From Megamerina dolium (lineage: Eukaryota; Arthropoda; Insecta; Diptera; Megamerinidae): a stretch of 64,000 nt of DNA. The notes below the pieces were generated by a model. The model worked only from the letters and a program-made list of their open reading frames with translations, searched no databases and was not told the origin of the DNA. The translations under genes were made by a program, and so were the position numbers. The stretch is from the NCBI GenBank assembly GCA_963854835.1, contig OY978527.1, positions 21,124,557 to 21,188,556 on the forward strand, given 5' to 3'. Shown here in pieces: positions 30,183-42,900 of this stretch (the stretch's first letter is position 1; each line of letters starts with the position of its first letter).

Positions 30183-32151
30183 TGTTGACCGTATGTGTAG
30201 TTGATGCATCATGCAAGCATATTTGTATATACGCAATGTATTGTGGTACAGTACAGTATAGTGCTATGCACAATGGTATGCATATGCGATGATATGGTAC
30301 CACTACAAGTAATACGGGTGTCAAAATCGATTTACTGAAGTATAGGATATAAATTAATTTTAATTGTAAAGAATAAATTCAATGATTACTAGCATTTCTA
30401 TTAAAGTCCCCTATTATAATTTAGCATTTAGATGATTCACAGATTTCACATTTCAGAAGGCCAATACAATAACCACTCAGCTACGGCACCCACTTTGTAC
30501 TTTTAACATATTTTTATATGCTACAACCTCTACCTAAAACAAAGTGATTATATCAACCTCTAATTATTTTTTTTACTAGTTCACAACAATTAAAGCATTT
30601 AATCAAATTAGAGGTACAATCTCTTACATCATGATTACTTGCACATTTACTAGAAGCACTTTTATTAATCTATTCCGTCAATCGCTCACTATTAATTCTC
30701 TCTGCTAATCCAATGGTGGATTAATTAATAAACCACGATTTATTTCTCTCATTGCACTCACTAGATCTTCTGCGGGTTCGATTACATTTTCACGTGCTTC
30801 TCTTGTTTCTTTACACCTTCAACTAAATCTTTTATTTTTTCCTTTGTAACCTTTCTTTGTTCAAATTTTTGTATAAGATGTTGAATTTCAATAAATCTAG
30901 TGTTTGTATCTGCTAAAATACACTGATTGCAAAACCACTCTTGATTAATATTCTCACTAAGAATTTAATTTTATTTTAATGTTACTGCATTTTATACAAA
31001 AATTGCAGTTACATTCACCAAAACATGATATCATATCATCTATTTGAATTAATTAACAACACATTATTTACCATCTTGTAATGGAATTTTAATATAGTCA
31101 ATCCAGTTAATGCATTTATTATTTATAAAAGTCGCTGTCTTTTTATTTTTAACAAGCTTTTATTAGCTTCACCTGTACGTATGTACATATATACTCCTTA
31201 GCTTTACTAAACAATGCTAGCTACAGAATTGAAATATAATAAATATATATCTAATGAAAGTGTGCGATAAGTACATTATCAAAATTATCAAATTAAAAAT
31301 TAATCTATTCGTTTCTGAAATATTTGCGTGGAAGATATTAAAATTTTCATATTGTCCGCAGAGTTGCGCGTGCAACATTGCACACACCAGATTTCAAGTC
31401 CGCTAAAAACGTTCACCACTGGTTTTGTGCGACTCCGAGTATATCAATAACTGGTATTTAGACCGGTTCCGGTTCTCCAAAATTTCATTTATATTTTTGT
31501 TATAAAGAAAAAAAGAATTAATAAATAATATATTATTAATAATATATTATTTATATTATATAATATAAATAATATATAATATATTATTAATAAATATAAA
31601 TAATATATTATTGTCTACACCAGAATATAAATGTCGCGCACTGTCTGTCAATAAATAAATTTATAAAGTTTTAATTTTAAATTATAATATTCATTGCGTT
31701 GGCAACCCACAGCAAATTGATTATTTTCGCTATTTGCTTCTCTCTCTCTCTCTCTCTCTCTCACTTTTTCTTCTTCTCCGCTTGTTTTTGGTTTTTTCCT
31801 TTTTGATTATTATTATTATTCTTTTTCTGTTGTTCGTGATGATTATTCTCGCCTTTTTTTCCTTACGACAGTGCGCGATTCTTTGAACACCGAATTTTCT
31901 CTTTATATTTATATTTATATCTATATTATTTAAACGGAAGTGTTTTTTTTTATAACGAAAAGCTAAAACTAAGTGTAAAATCAAATAAACAAATAGACCA
32001 TTTACAAACGAAAACACAATTAAAAAATCACTTAAACTAAATTACACAGAAAGTGAGTGTTATTGCGCCTTATTGAACCAACAACAGTGGCAAGGTTTAA
32101 TCCAACTTGTGGCCCACCGGCAACCCCATCTCAACTCTACATATTATGTTA
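30183..32151. other. no recognisable gene; SINE scrap and AT palindromes
   Basis: 30455-30497 (agaaggccaatacaataacc, then actcagctacggcaccca) is the tRNA-like head of the SINE on the minus strand. 31505-31612 is a set of AT palindromes (aataatatattatt units). 31738-31764 is (CT)n. The sequence near 32040-32120 is more GC-balanced but has no ORF. Nothing else is supported. Confidence 0.5.
31505..31612. repeat. AT-rich palindromic block
   Basis: Overlapping inverted repeats made of taataatatattatt and tatattatataatata. It could form cruciforms. There is no sign of a gene. Confidence 0.6.
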
Positions 32152-32155
32152 ATAT

Positions 32156-35100
32156 TGTTACGTTTTTATTCTGTGAACGTTTAATTCTATTTGAATTACC
32201 TTGTTCGATCACTGGATTCTGTTAATGATAACTGCAACACTTATTTTATACAACTATATACAGCAACAATTTATTTAATAAACTCTATTTACAATCAACT
32301 CTGTTTATAATCAACTATTTACAATAACATTTTAATGTACTAGCAACTTTTGCCTCTGTTAGATGTTTGCGCATTCACGTTCGGAATTCGATTGATTTTC
32401 CTCCTCAACACTGGCTCTATTTATACTCTGTTGGCAACACCCCAGAATCTTCCTTTATCGAGATTCTTCTCTTCCTTTCTCGTTGGCTTGTTCTGGTTAT
32501 CGCTCATTTCTTTTTGTTGACATTCGTTTCGATGCTGCCAATAGTGTCAGTCACAATAGTGATGAGTAATCAACTATCGATACTCGTTACACTGCCCTCC
32601 TCTTAACCTTGTTCGTCCCGAACAAGTTTTTCTACTTCCCCTCGATATGGCGCAAGTCGCTCTAAGTGCACTACTTTAAACTTTGCTCTTTTATTCCAGG
32701 CACGTTGAATACGATACACTACGTCATTTATCTTTGCTATAATCTCATATGGTCCTTCCCAATGAGTCTGTAGTTTAGGGGACAGGCCTTTCTTTCGTTG
32801 TGGATTATGAAGCATTACAAGCTCTCCTTCATAGAACCCTTTTGAATTTGCTTTCAAGTCATACCTGGCCTTCATCTTATCGCTTATCATCTGCGACCGC
32901 TCTCTGACGAACTGATGTACTTCATCCAACTGTTCCCGCTTTTCGCTAGTATAATTTCCTTCGGTTGATCTCGTTGGTGTTACAACTCCAAATTTTAAAT
33001 CAGCTGGCAGTCTTAACTCGTTTCCAAAAATTGCCATTGCCGGTGTAGTAGCCGTCGTATCATGTTGTGCACATCGATATGCCATGAGGAACATTGGTAT
33101 ATGTACATCCCAGTCTCTTTGGTATTTATCTACGACTTTTCTCAAATATTCCTCCAAGGTACGGTTAAATCGTTCTACCATGCCATCAGATTGTGGATGC
33201 AAAGGTGTTGTACGAGTTTTGTATATACCCAGCATACGGCATATCTCTTGGAATACAACTGATTCGAAATTTCGACCTTGGTCTGAGTGTAACTCCATCG
33301 GTACACCAAAACGAGTAATCCATTGGTTGACGAATACATCCGCAACTGTACTAGCTTCTTGATTTGGAATGGGGTATACTTCAGGCCATTTATTGAAGTA
33401 ATCTATAACCACCAGAACATACTTGTTTCCTGCGTTGCTTATTGGAAATGGTCCAGCTATATCCATAGCAATTCGCTCGAATGGAGCACCCACGGTGTAT
33501 TGGTGCATCTTACCTCGACTTTTCTTAGTGGGACCTTTGGCCATTGCACATTGCTTACACTTCCGAATCCAATCAGCGACATGGTCATGACATCCAACCC
33601 AATAAAATCGTTTCTTTATTTTCTCGACGGTTTTGGTGATTCCCAAATGCCCTCCACTGGAGGCATTGTGATACTCAGCTATCACTTCATTTATTCTCGC
33701 CTTGGGTACCACTAGAAGATCATTAGTGATTTTTCCATCCTCACTTTCCCATGCTCGGAATAAACATCCGTCTCGTAAATGGAGGCTTTGCCACTGCGCC
33801 CAGTATGCCTTTGCTATTGGACTCTCATTAGCCATTTCTTGCCAATCTGGACGTATGCCCTGCTCCTTATATTCCATAATCTTTGCGAGATCTGGGTCGT
33901 TCCGCTGATCTTCTTGAACTCGTTCGGTTTTCCATGACTCTTCCGACAATACATTAGTAAGACGTAGGTTAACAATGTGATTCTGGTTTTTTTCCCGAGA
34001 ACAATGTTTACTATCTACGGTGCAAGTACGACGATATGGAGTATAAGCTTTACTACGATGAATGACATCACGATCGTCCTTTCGTTGTCCTGGTGAATTC
34101 GATCTTTGTTGCTTGTGTCGTAGGCGACAATTCCGCGCCTTGTGCCCTCTTCGATGGCATATGAAGCACTTACCGGCAAATTTATTTTTGCGTTGATTCC
34201 TTGTTCTACCTTTAGGCTTCATATTCGATTGATTGCAATCACGCGCTATATGCCCTCGTTTGTCGCAAATGAAGCACTTACCATTAAATTTGTTTTCACG
34301 TCGACCTGTTGTTCTTCCTTCAGGCTGAACTACTGATTTTACTGCCTGACGCACTGCTTCAACCAGATGTGATGTTTTCCCCTCTAGTTTACGTACTCCT
34401 GGCACTGGTCGACACATTAAGCTGGCGGCTTCATACGTCAAAGCACTACTGACTGTTTCGGCATAAGTATTCCTGGGTGACATGACTAGGGCACGCTTTG
34501 TCTCTCCATCACGTATGCCATCTATGAATGCCTCTATTTTGATTTTTTCGACGAACTCTTCCGAATTACCGGAGAACGCTAGATGACATAAGCGCTCAAT
34601 ATCGGAAGCGAACTCCTGAAGACTCTCATTACTCCGTTGCACTCGCGATCTCAATTCCACTCGATGTAATTGACTCTTGTATTCATTTCCATACTTTCGC
34701 TGGAGTGTGTCCATCAGTGACTGATAGCTACCACGATCTTTCTCTGGAATCATCTGTAACACCTCGGAAGCATTACCTTTTAATGCGACTATTAAAGCAG
34801 CAGTCTTGTCGCTATCATCCCATTGATTCTTCGAAGCTGTTGTCTCGAATTGAAGCTTGAAGATATTGAATGGCGTGCTTCCGTCAAATGTTGGTGGCTT
34901 TAATTTGATTGTACTTGAATCTCTAATCACTGATGTGGCTGGTCCATTTATTTTTAGTTGATTGAGTTCGTGCTGTAATTTCTCGAACTTATCTTCCAAG
35001 TCATCTACATGTTCCTTTAAATCCGTGACCTTTTCATTAATGGTTCCGGAAATTTCCTGAAATCTAAGTTCAATTCCTTTTTGTAGATTTTCGATGACGT

Positions 35101-36077
35101 GTTCTTGTCGAGCCGAACCTTCTTGAATTTCCATACGCAATTCAGCCGAATGTTCTTGAAACTTGGAGTCAATTGTTTTCTGGAACTCTCCCATAGCGTT
35201 TTCTTGACGTACCGAATGTTCTTGAAACTTGGAGTCAATTGTTTTCTGGAACTCTCCCATAGCGTTTTCTTGACGTACCGAATGTTCTTGAAACTTGGAG
35301 TCAATGCGAGACGCATTTTCTTGTAACTTCGCATTAATTCCTTGCAGTTGCTGCTGCTGTTGTTGCATCATGGATTTCATGAGTTCCATTAGTTGACCAC
35401 TCGAATCTATCTTGCTTTCTTCCTCAGCGTGTACGACTGCTTGTATATCGGCTTCCCCGAAGAACTCATGTTCTTCTACGTTAATTCCCTTAGCCTCCAT
35501 AGCTTGCCTCAGCCTCACCAGCAGTTCCGCCTTTGCACCTGATGACGATAGATTCATCTCTACCAACAGCTTTTTAAGCTGGTCCACTTTTAGTTGGTCA
35601 ATTTTCACCATCTTTACAGAATCCCACTTCTGACACCAATTGTTACGTTTTTATTCTGTGAACGTTTAATTCTATTTGAATTACCTTGTTCGATCACTGG
35701 ATTCTGTTAATGATAACTGCAACACTTATTTTATACAACTATATACAGCAACAATTTATTTAATAAACTCTATTTACAATCAACTCTGTTTATAATCAAC
35801 TATTTACAATAACACTTTAATGTACTAGCAACTTTTGCCTCTGTATAGATGTTTGCGCATTCACGTTCGGAATTCGATTGATTTTCCTCCTCAACACTGG
35901 CTCTATTTATACTCTGTTGGCAACACCCCAGAATCTTCCTTTATCGAGATTCTTCTCTTCCTTTCTCGTTGGCTTGTTCTGGTTATCGCTCATTTCTTTT
36001 TGTTGACATTCGTTTCGATGCTGCCAATAGTGTCAGTCACAATAGTGATGAGTAATCAACTATCGATACTCGTTACA
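32156..36077 (-). mobile_element. Ty3/gypsy copy B with Gag-integrase fusion
   Basis: LTRs: 5' at 35641-36077 and 3' at 32156-32591 (437 and 436 bp, about two visible differences). ATAT duplicates lie at 32152-32155 and 36078-36081. The tRNA-Leu primer-binding site (gaatcccacttctgacacca on the + strand) is at 35619-35638. The 3.05-kb interior is one ORF joining Gag to integrase, with no protease, RT or RNase H. The element is complete at both ends, so it integrated in this deleted form. Confidence 0.95.
32603..35611 (-). CDS. Gag-integrase fusion polyprotein, copy B
   Basis: 1002 residues. SAP-like domain 1-40; Gln tract; coiled coil with three units of a 22-residue repeat (SKFQEHSVRQENAMGEFQKT type), where A and C have one; capsid-like region about 230-405. 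Two CCHC knuckles follow: CFICDKRGHIARDC and CFICHRRGHKARNC. A short joint (RDVIHRSKAYTPYRRTCTV) faintly recalls the RNase H end. Integrase then has HHCC, AMDIAGPF, HSDQGRNFES and MVERFNRTL with Glu at +36, i.e. D,D-35-E intact. The usual stop after PYRGEV has changed to GAA, adding nine residues. The frame is unbroken. Confidence 0.9.
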   Translation of the reverse strand: MVKIDQLKVDQLKKLLVEMNLSSSGAKAELLVRLRQAMEAKGINVEEHEFFGEADIQAVVHAEEESKIDSSGQLMELMKSMMQQQQQQLQGINAKLQENASRIDSKFQEHSVRQENAMGEFQKTIDSKFQEHSVRQENAMGEFQKTIDSKFQEHSAELRMEIQEGSARQEHVIENLQKGIELRFQEISGTINEKVTDLKEHVDDLEDKFEKLQHELNQLKINGPATSVIRDSSTIKLKPPTFDGSTPFNIFKLQFETTASKNQWDDSDKTAALIVALKGNASEVLQMIPEKDRGSYQSLMDTLQRKYGNEYKSQLHRVELRSRVQRSNESLQEFASDIERLCHLAFSGNSEEFVEKIKIEAFIDGIRDGETKRALVMSPRNTYAETVSSALTYEAASLMCRPVPGVRKLEGKTSHLVEAVRQAVKSVVQPEGRTTGRRENKFNGKCFICDKRGHIARDCNQSNMKPKGRTRNQRKNKFAGKCFICHRRGHKARNCRLRHKQQRSNSPGQRKDDRDVIHRSKAYTPYRRTCTVDSKHCSREKNQNHIVNLRLTNVLSEESWKTERVQEDQRNDPDLAKIMEYKEQGIRPDWQEMANESPIAKAYWAQWQSLHLRDGCLFRAWESEDGKITNDLLVVPKARINEVIAEYHNASSGGHLGITKTVEKIKKRFYWVGCHDHVADWIRKCKQCAMAKGPTKKSRGKMHQYTVGAPFERIAMDIAGPFPISNAGNKYVLVVIDYFNKWPEVYPIPNQEASTVADVFVNQWITRFGVPMELHSDQGRNFESVVFQEICRMLGIYKTRTTPLHPQSDGMVERFNRTLEEYLRKVVDKYQRDWDVHIPMFLMAYRCAQHDTTATTPAMAIFGNELRLPADLKFGVVTPTRSTEGNYTSEKREQLDEVHQFVRERSQMISDKMKARYDLKANSKGFYEGELVMLHNPQRKKGLSPKLQTHWEGPYEIIAKINDVVYRIQRAWNKRAKFKVVHLERLAPYRGEVEKLVRDEQG

Positions 36078-36904
36078 ATATTTTTGTGACAAAAATTTCA
36101 TAAGAAAAAAATACATGAAACTGAACTGAACTGCGAGTTAGGGGTACTTTAACGTACGACGTTTCTGAATAAAATAGAGATTTGTAAATGTGTCGTCTGT
36201 TCGTTTAAAATCGATTTTGCTTCTTCGGGGGCTTAGGTTCTGCAAGAACCATTTTCGGTTCTTTTGAAGTGGTTTTTCAATTCATTGGATTTAATTTTAT
36301 ATTTTTCTGATACCATTTATTAGTTCTTCTAAAGCGTTTTCGATTCATGTAAGACCCGGTCGGTTCATTAAAGGACCCGGTTCTCCGGTTCCTCAATTCT
36401 GCGCATCACTATTCACCAGTCTATTTAACACAAGACGGACGCGTTTCAGGTGGTGGTAATTAAACCACAACCTACAATAACTAAAATCACATACATTTGA
36501 ATTTTCCACTGAAATTGATTATGCTCAGATGTATAAAAAAATACAAAAACGAGTGATACAAATAGAAGGCAATCAAAAAATAAAATAAAAACAGAATTAT
36601 CAATAAAGTTGTGGTTATGACAATTTTTTTTAATACTGGAATGAAATATTCGTTTTGTTTTTCATTAGAAAACCCAAAATAAACACTTATTATGCCGTGA
36701 ACCTTGAGCTTGTAGTTATGGGATCAATTTGTTTTCTTTTTTTTTTTTTTTGCTGAAGATTACAAGTGATTACAAGTTTTTGCTAATAAGAACGGCGTGA
36801 TTGCTATAGCCAACGACAACCAGAACTCAGTGTCGAGTAAGTGTTCATTTTAGAGATAACTTCTTATTAACAGCAACATATACATATATCGTTCATGCTC
36901 AGTT
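36078..36904. other. no recognisable gene
   Basis: AT-rich intergenic sequence. Repeated words such as ggttcttttg, cggttctcc and acccggtt occur near 36225-36395, but I could not define an element. Confidence 0.4.
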
Positions 36905-37310
36905 CGTTCATACATATTCAGGTAGTGCCAAAATATCAATAAAATTGGAATGTCAAGATCTGTACAAAGAGTTTCACAATTATTAACCATCTTTTCAGGC
37001 TTTTTAGCTTTTTAAAAAAAAAACAATGAGTTTTAACAAATTCTTTGATTATTTTAATTATTGTAACAATTAAAGTAATATTTACAATATGATGTAATTA
37101 AAATAAAATTAATAATAATCGCATAGAAATAATAGACAAATGCATTTAAGATGTTTGATTATACACAACCAGGATGTCGAAATATTTTCGATTTTTTCAC
37201 TTTGATAGATTTCACAAAGCTGTTTTTTATTTCCTTCTGCACACTGTATTTCAAAACGAGAAAGTCTAAATTCCTCTCTGGAAATGCCATACTTTGTTAA
37301 TTACAATATA
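36905..37310 (+). repeat. dispersed repeat, copy 1 (empty BEL site)
   Basis: Shares sequence with 43780-43995 plus 50489-50720 and with the reverse complement of 52907-53311. Landmarks: attattaacc (36983), gattattttaattattgtaac, ttgatagatttcacaaagctg (37201). At about 37108 it carries attaataataatcg where the second copy is interrupted by a BEL element, so this copy shows the uninterrupted state. Confidence 0.7.
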
Positions 37311-37382
37311 TGTAATTCTTAGTTGTATGATTTTTGGATGCGAAAGTGAATGGTGATGAAATAGAAACACCTAGCCCACAGC

Positions 37383-38134
37383 TAAAGGGTATTTTTTTAA
37401 ATGAATTTCATCACGGAAAGATTGACACAGAAATAACGCTTGCAAATATTGAAATTTTATAACGAAAATCGCGATTCTGTCATCCAAACTCAAAGAACGC
37501 TACAGATCAGTGATGTCGTCATTTTTGGCTCGATGGGTATGTGAACAAGCAAAATTATCAGATTTGGAGAGACGACAATCCACAAAAAATTCTTCAGACA
37601 CCATTATATCCACAAAAACTTAATGTTTGGTGCGGTTAATGGGCTAGTGGAATCATTGGTCCATACTTACTTAAAAATGCGGCAGGCAACAACGTAAACG
37701 GCAATGGAGATCGCTACAGAGCCATGATAACTGACTATTTGATTCGCCAATTGCGTGGTATGAATGTGGAAGAGATGTGGTTCCAACAAGACTACGCTAT
37801 CTCTCAAAATGGACCTTTGAACTATCCTGAAATTTATGTTGCCTGTCTCTGGACTATTTTTGGTGGGATATGTAAAAGGGCTAGTATATGCTGATTAACC
37901 AGCAACTTTGGATGAATTGCAAGCCAACATTGAGCTAAATATTGCCGAGATTAGACAACAATTGCTTGAAAAAGTGACCGAAAATTGGGTTTCCAGACTA
38001 CGGCACGTTCGAGCGAACTGCGGCTGCCATATTCCCGGAATCATATTCAAACATTAGTTGCATAAAATTATCCTGCCAATAAATGCAATTTTTCCAGATT
38101 GAAAAGGATTCACTCTAAAAGAAACACCCTTTAC
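37383..38134 (+). mobile_element. rosa-like mariner remnant, internally deleted
   Basis: Ends taaagggtatttttttaa at 37383 and the near-complement aaaagaaacaccctttac at 38134 look like terminal inverted repeats. Inside are GSMGM*TSKIIRFGE-like and LNVWCG fragments, then ASGIIGPYLLKNAAGNNVNG, NGDRYRAMITDYLIRQL and MNVEEMWFQQD. About 20 residues are then missing before SQNGPLNYPE. Several stops are present. It resembles the transposase remnant at 16591-17415 and the DD41D mariner group as I remember it. Confidence 0.65.
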
Positions 38135-38139
38135 ATTGT

Positions 38140-38540
38140 TATAAATATTGGGTACTCGAAAATGTTCGGTTACAAATTTGAACAAAAATGCAACACGTTT
38201 TTCTTATATTTGAAACGAGCTTTTTAAACCAAATATGTATCGTTGTCATCGATAACCTTTTGCTATTATTCCATCTGTGTAGAACTTCTGGGTCTGGGCG
38301 AAAAACTGATCCAAGTGCGTTTTGCAGGCCTATACGGCATTTAAATTTACACCCTTAAGAGAGTTCTGCAGAGATCGAAACGAATATCGAACGAACGATA
38401 ATCCGGGCTATATGGTGGATGCATCAAAATTCCCCAGCTAAGCTCTCTCAGATTCTGCCGGGTCATCAAAGATGTGTGTGGTCTGGCGTTGTCATGATGA
38501 ATCACAACACATTTTCTTTTGATCAATTCTAGCCGTTAAT
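38140..38540 (-). pseudogene. mariner (DD34D-type) transposase C-terminal fragment
   Basis: Minus strand: VIHHDNARPHTSLMTRQNLR, then WGILMHPPYSPD. After a frameshift: FRSLQNSLKGVNLNAVQACK, HLDQFFAQTQKFYTDGI. This is the second catalytic Asp region and C terminus of a mauritiana/irritans-like mariner. The third Asp lies at the break (PDIAPSD in relatives). No N-terminal half. It directly abuts the right end of the rosa-like remnant. Confidence 0.75.
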
Positions 38541-38562
38541 TGAATTGCGTTAATTGTTAACA

Positions 38563-38955
38563 GTAGGTGGGTAGGTAGGTAGGTAGAATGGCTGCGACCC
38601 TGGTCGGGCAACTAGCAAACAAAATGCCGTTTTGAGCCATAAATCTCGCTAAGACCTACTGAGTGTTGAAGGATATGTTACAACCAGCCGGAGTTGTTTA
38701 TGAATTGAAGGATATGGAAGATCTCTATTTTAGATACCTGTGTTAGGTTATCAAAGAAAGGGCTGCCTAAGGATGTTAATCGGTTTCTGAATAAGGTCGG
38801 GCATTTGCACAAGAAATGCTCTACCGACTCCTTAGCGGTTATATCGTTGCAGCTTCTGCAATGGTCGTTGTGCGGAATACCCATTTTCTCCGTATGTGTA
38901 CCAATGGCCCAGTGACCTATGCATACTGCTATTAGTTTGTGTATGACGGCCCTAG
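38563..38955 (-). pseudogene. LINE 3' end with (CTAC)n tail
   Basis: The minus-strand frame reads KLIAVCIGHWAIGTHTEKMG, then HNDHCRSCND, ESVEHFLCKCPTLFRNRL and FINNSGWL. This is the RNase H end and cysteine-rich C terminus typical of I/Loa/R1-like LINEs (HCxxC … EHFLCxCPxL). It ends with a (CTAC)n tail at 38563-38586. Only the 3' 400 bp is present. Confidence 0.7.
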
Positions 38956-39934
<979 letters not shown>

Positions 39935-39938
39935 GTAT

Positions 39939-42900
39939 TGTTACGTTTTTATTCTGTGAGCGTTTAATTCTATTTGAATTACCTTGTTCGATCACTGGAT
40001 TCTGTTAATGATAACTGCAACACTTATTTTATACAACTATATACAGCAACAATTTATTTAATAAACACTATTTACAATCAACTCTGTTTACAATCAACTA
40101 TTTACAATAACACTTTAATGTACTAGCAACTTTTGCCTCTGTATAGATGTTTGCGCAGTCACGATCTGAATTCGATTGATTGTCAATTCTCAACACTGGC
40201 TCTATTTATACTCTGTTGGCAACACCCCAGAATCTTCCTTTATCGAGATTCTTCTCTTCCTTTCTCGTTGGCTTGTTCTGGTTATCGCTTATTTCTTTTT
40301 GTTGACATTCGTTTCGATGCTGCCAATAGAGTCAGTCACAATAGTGATGAGTAATCAACTATCGATACTCGTTACACTGCCCTCCTCTTAACCTTGTTCG
40401 TCCCGAACAAGTTTTTATACTTCCCCTCGATATGGCGCAAGTAGCTCCAAGTGCACTACTTTAAACTTTGCTCTTTTATTCCAGGCACGTTGAATGCGAT
40501 ACACTACGTCATTTATCTTTGCTATAATCTCATATGGTCCTTCCCAATGAGTCTGTAGTTTAGGAGACAGGCCTTTCTTTCGTTGTGGATTATGAAGCAT
40601 TACAAGCTCTCCTTCATAGAACCCTTTTGAATTTGCTTTCAAGTCATACCTGGCCTTCATCTTATCGCTTATCATCTGCGACCGCTCTCTGATGAACCGA
40701 TGTACTTCATCCAACTGTTCCCGCTTTTCGCTAGTATAATTACCTTCGGTTGATCTCGTTGGTGTTACGACTCCAAATTTTAAATCAGCTGGCAGTCTTA
40801 ACTCGTTTCCAAAAATTGCCCTTGCCGGTGTAGTAGCAGTCGTATCATGTTGTGCGCATCGATATGCCATGAGGAACATTGGTATATGTACATCCCAGTC
40901 TCTTTGGTATTTATCTACGACTTTTCTCAAATATTCCTCCAAGGTACGGTTAAATCGTTCTACCATGCCATCAGATTGTGGATGCAAAGGTGTTGTACGA
41001 GTTTTGTATATACCCAGCATACGGCATATCTCTTGGAATACAACTGATTCGAAATTTCGACCTTGGTCTGATTGTAATTCCATCGGTACACCAAAACGAG
41101 TAATCCATTGGTTGACGAATACATCCGCAACGGTACTAGCTTCTTGATTTGGAATGGGGTATACTTCAGGCCATTTACTGAAGTAATCTATAACCACCAG
41201 AACATACTTGTTTCCTGCGTTGCTTATTGGAAATGGTCCAGCTATATCCATAGCAATTCGCTCGAATGGAGCACCCACGGTGTATTGGTGCATCTTACCT
41301 CGACTTTTCTTAGTGGGACCTTTGGCCATTGTACATTGCTTACACTTCCGAATCCAATCAGCGACATGGTCATGACATCCAACCCAATAAAATCGTTTCT
41401 TTATTTTCTCGACGGTTTTGGTGATTCCCAAATGCCCTCCACTGGAGGCATTGTGATACTCAGCTATCACTTCATTTATTCTCGCCTTGGGTACCACTAG
41501 CAGATCATAAGTGATTTTTCCATCTTCACTTTCCCATGTTCGGAATAAACATCCGTCTCGTAAGTGCAGGCTTTGCCACTGCGCCCAGTATGCCTTCGTT
41601 ATTGGACTCTCATTAGCCATTTCTTGCCAATCTGGACGTATGCCCTGCTCCTTATATTCCATAATCTTTGCGAGATCTGGGTCGTTCCGTTGATCTTCTT
41701 GAACTCGTTCGGTTGTCCATGACTTTTCCGATATAACATTCGTAAGTCGTAGCTTAACAATGTGATTCTGGCTTCCTACCCGAGAACAATGTTTACTATC
41801 TACGGTGCAAATACGATGATATGGAGTAACAGCTTTACCACGATGATTGACATCACGATCTTCCTTTCGTTGTCCTGGTGAATTCGATCTTTGTTGCTTG
41901 CGTCGTAGCCGACAATTACGCGCCATGTGTCCTCTTCGATGGCATATGAAGCACTTACCGGTAAATTTATTTTTGTGTTGATTCCTTGTTCTTCCTTTAG
42001 GCTTCATACTCGATTGATTGCAATCACGAGCTATATGCCCTCGTTTGTCGCAAATGAAGCACTTACCATTAAATTTGGTTTGGCGTCGACCTGCTCTTAC
42101 TTCAGGCTGAACTACTGATTTTACTGCCTGACGCACTGCTTCAACCAGATGTGATGTTTTCCCCTCTAGTTTGCGTACTCCTGGCACTGGTCGACACATT
42201 AAGCTGGCGGCTTCATATGTCAAAGCGCTACTGACTGTTTCGGCATAAGTATTCCTGGGTGACATGACTAGGGCACGCTTTGTCTCTCCATCACGTATAC
42301 CATCTATGAATGCCTCTATTTTTATTTTTTCGACGAACTCTTCCGAATTACCGGAGAACGCTAGATGACATAAGCGCTCAATATCGGAAGCGAATTCCTG
42401 AAGGCTCTCATTACTCCGTTGCACTCGCGATCTCAATTCCACTCGATGTAATTGACTCTTGTATTCATTTCCATATTTTCGCTGGAGTGTGTCCATCAGT
42501 GACTGATAGCTACCACGATCTTTCTCTGGAATCATCTGTAACGCGACTATTAAAGCAGCAGTCTTGTCGCTATCATCCCATTGATTCTTCGAAACTGTTG
42601 TCTCGAATTGAAGCTTGAAGATATTGAATGGCGTGCTTCCGTCAAATGTTGGTGGCTTTAATTTGATTGTACTTGAATCTCTAATCACTGATGTGGCTGG
42701 TCCATTTATTTTTAGTTGGTTGAGATCGTGCTGTAATTTCTCGAACTTATCTTCCAAGTCATCTACATGTTCCTTGAGATCCATGACTTTTTCATTAATG
42801 GTTCCGGAAATTTCCTGAAATCTAATCTCAATTCCTTTTTGTAGATTTTCGATGACGTGTTCTTGTCGAGCCGAACCTTCTTGAATTTCCATACGCAATT

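Noticed and set aside
31730..32017. 95-codon minus ORF with an Arg/Glu tail
   Set aside because: Made by a (CT)n run and AT-rich flanks; low complexity and no neighbours of a gene.
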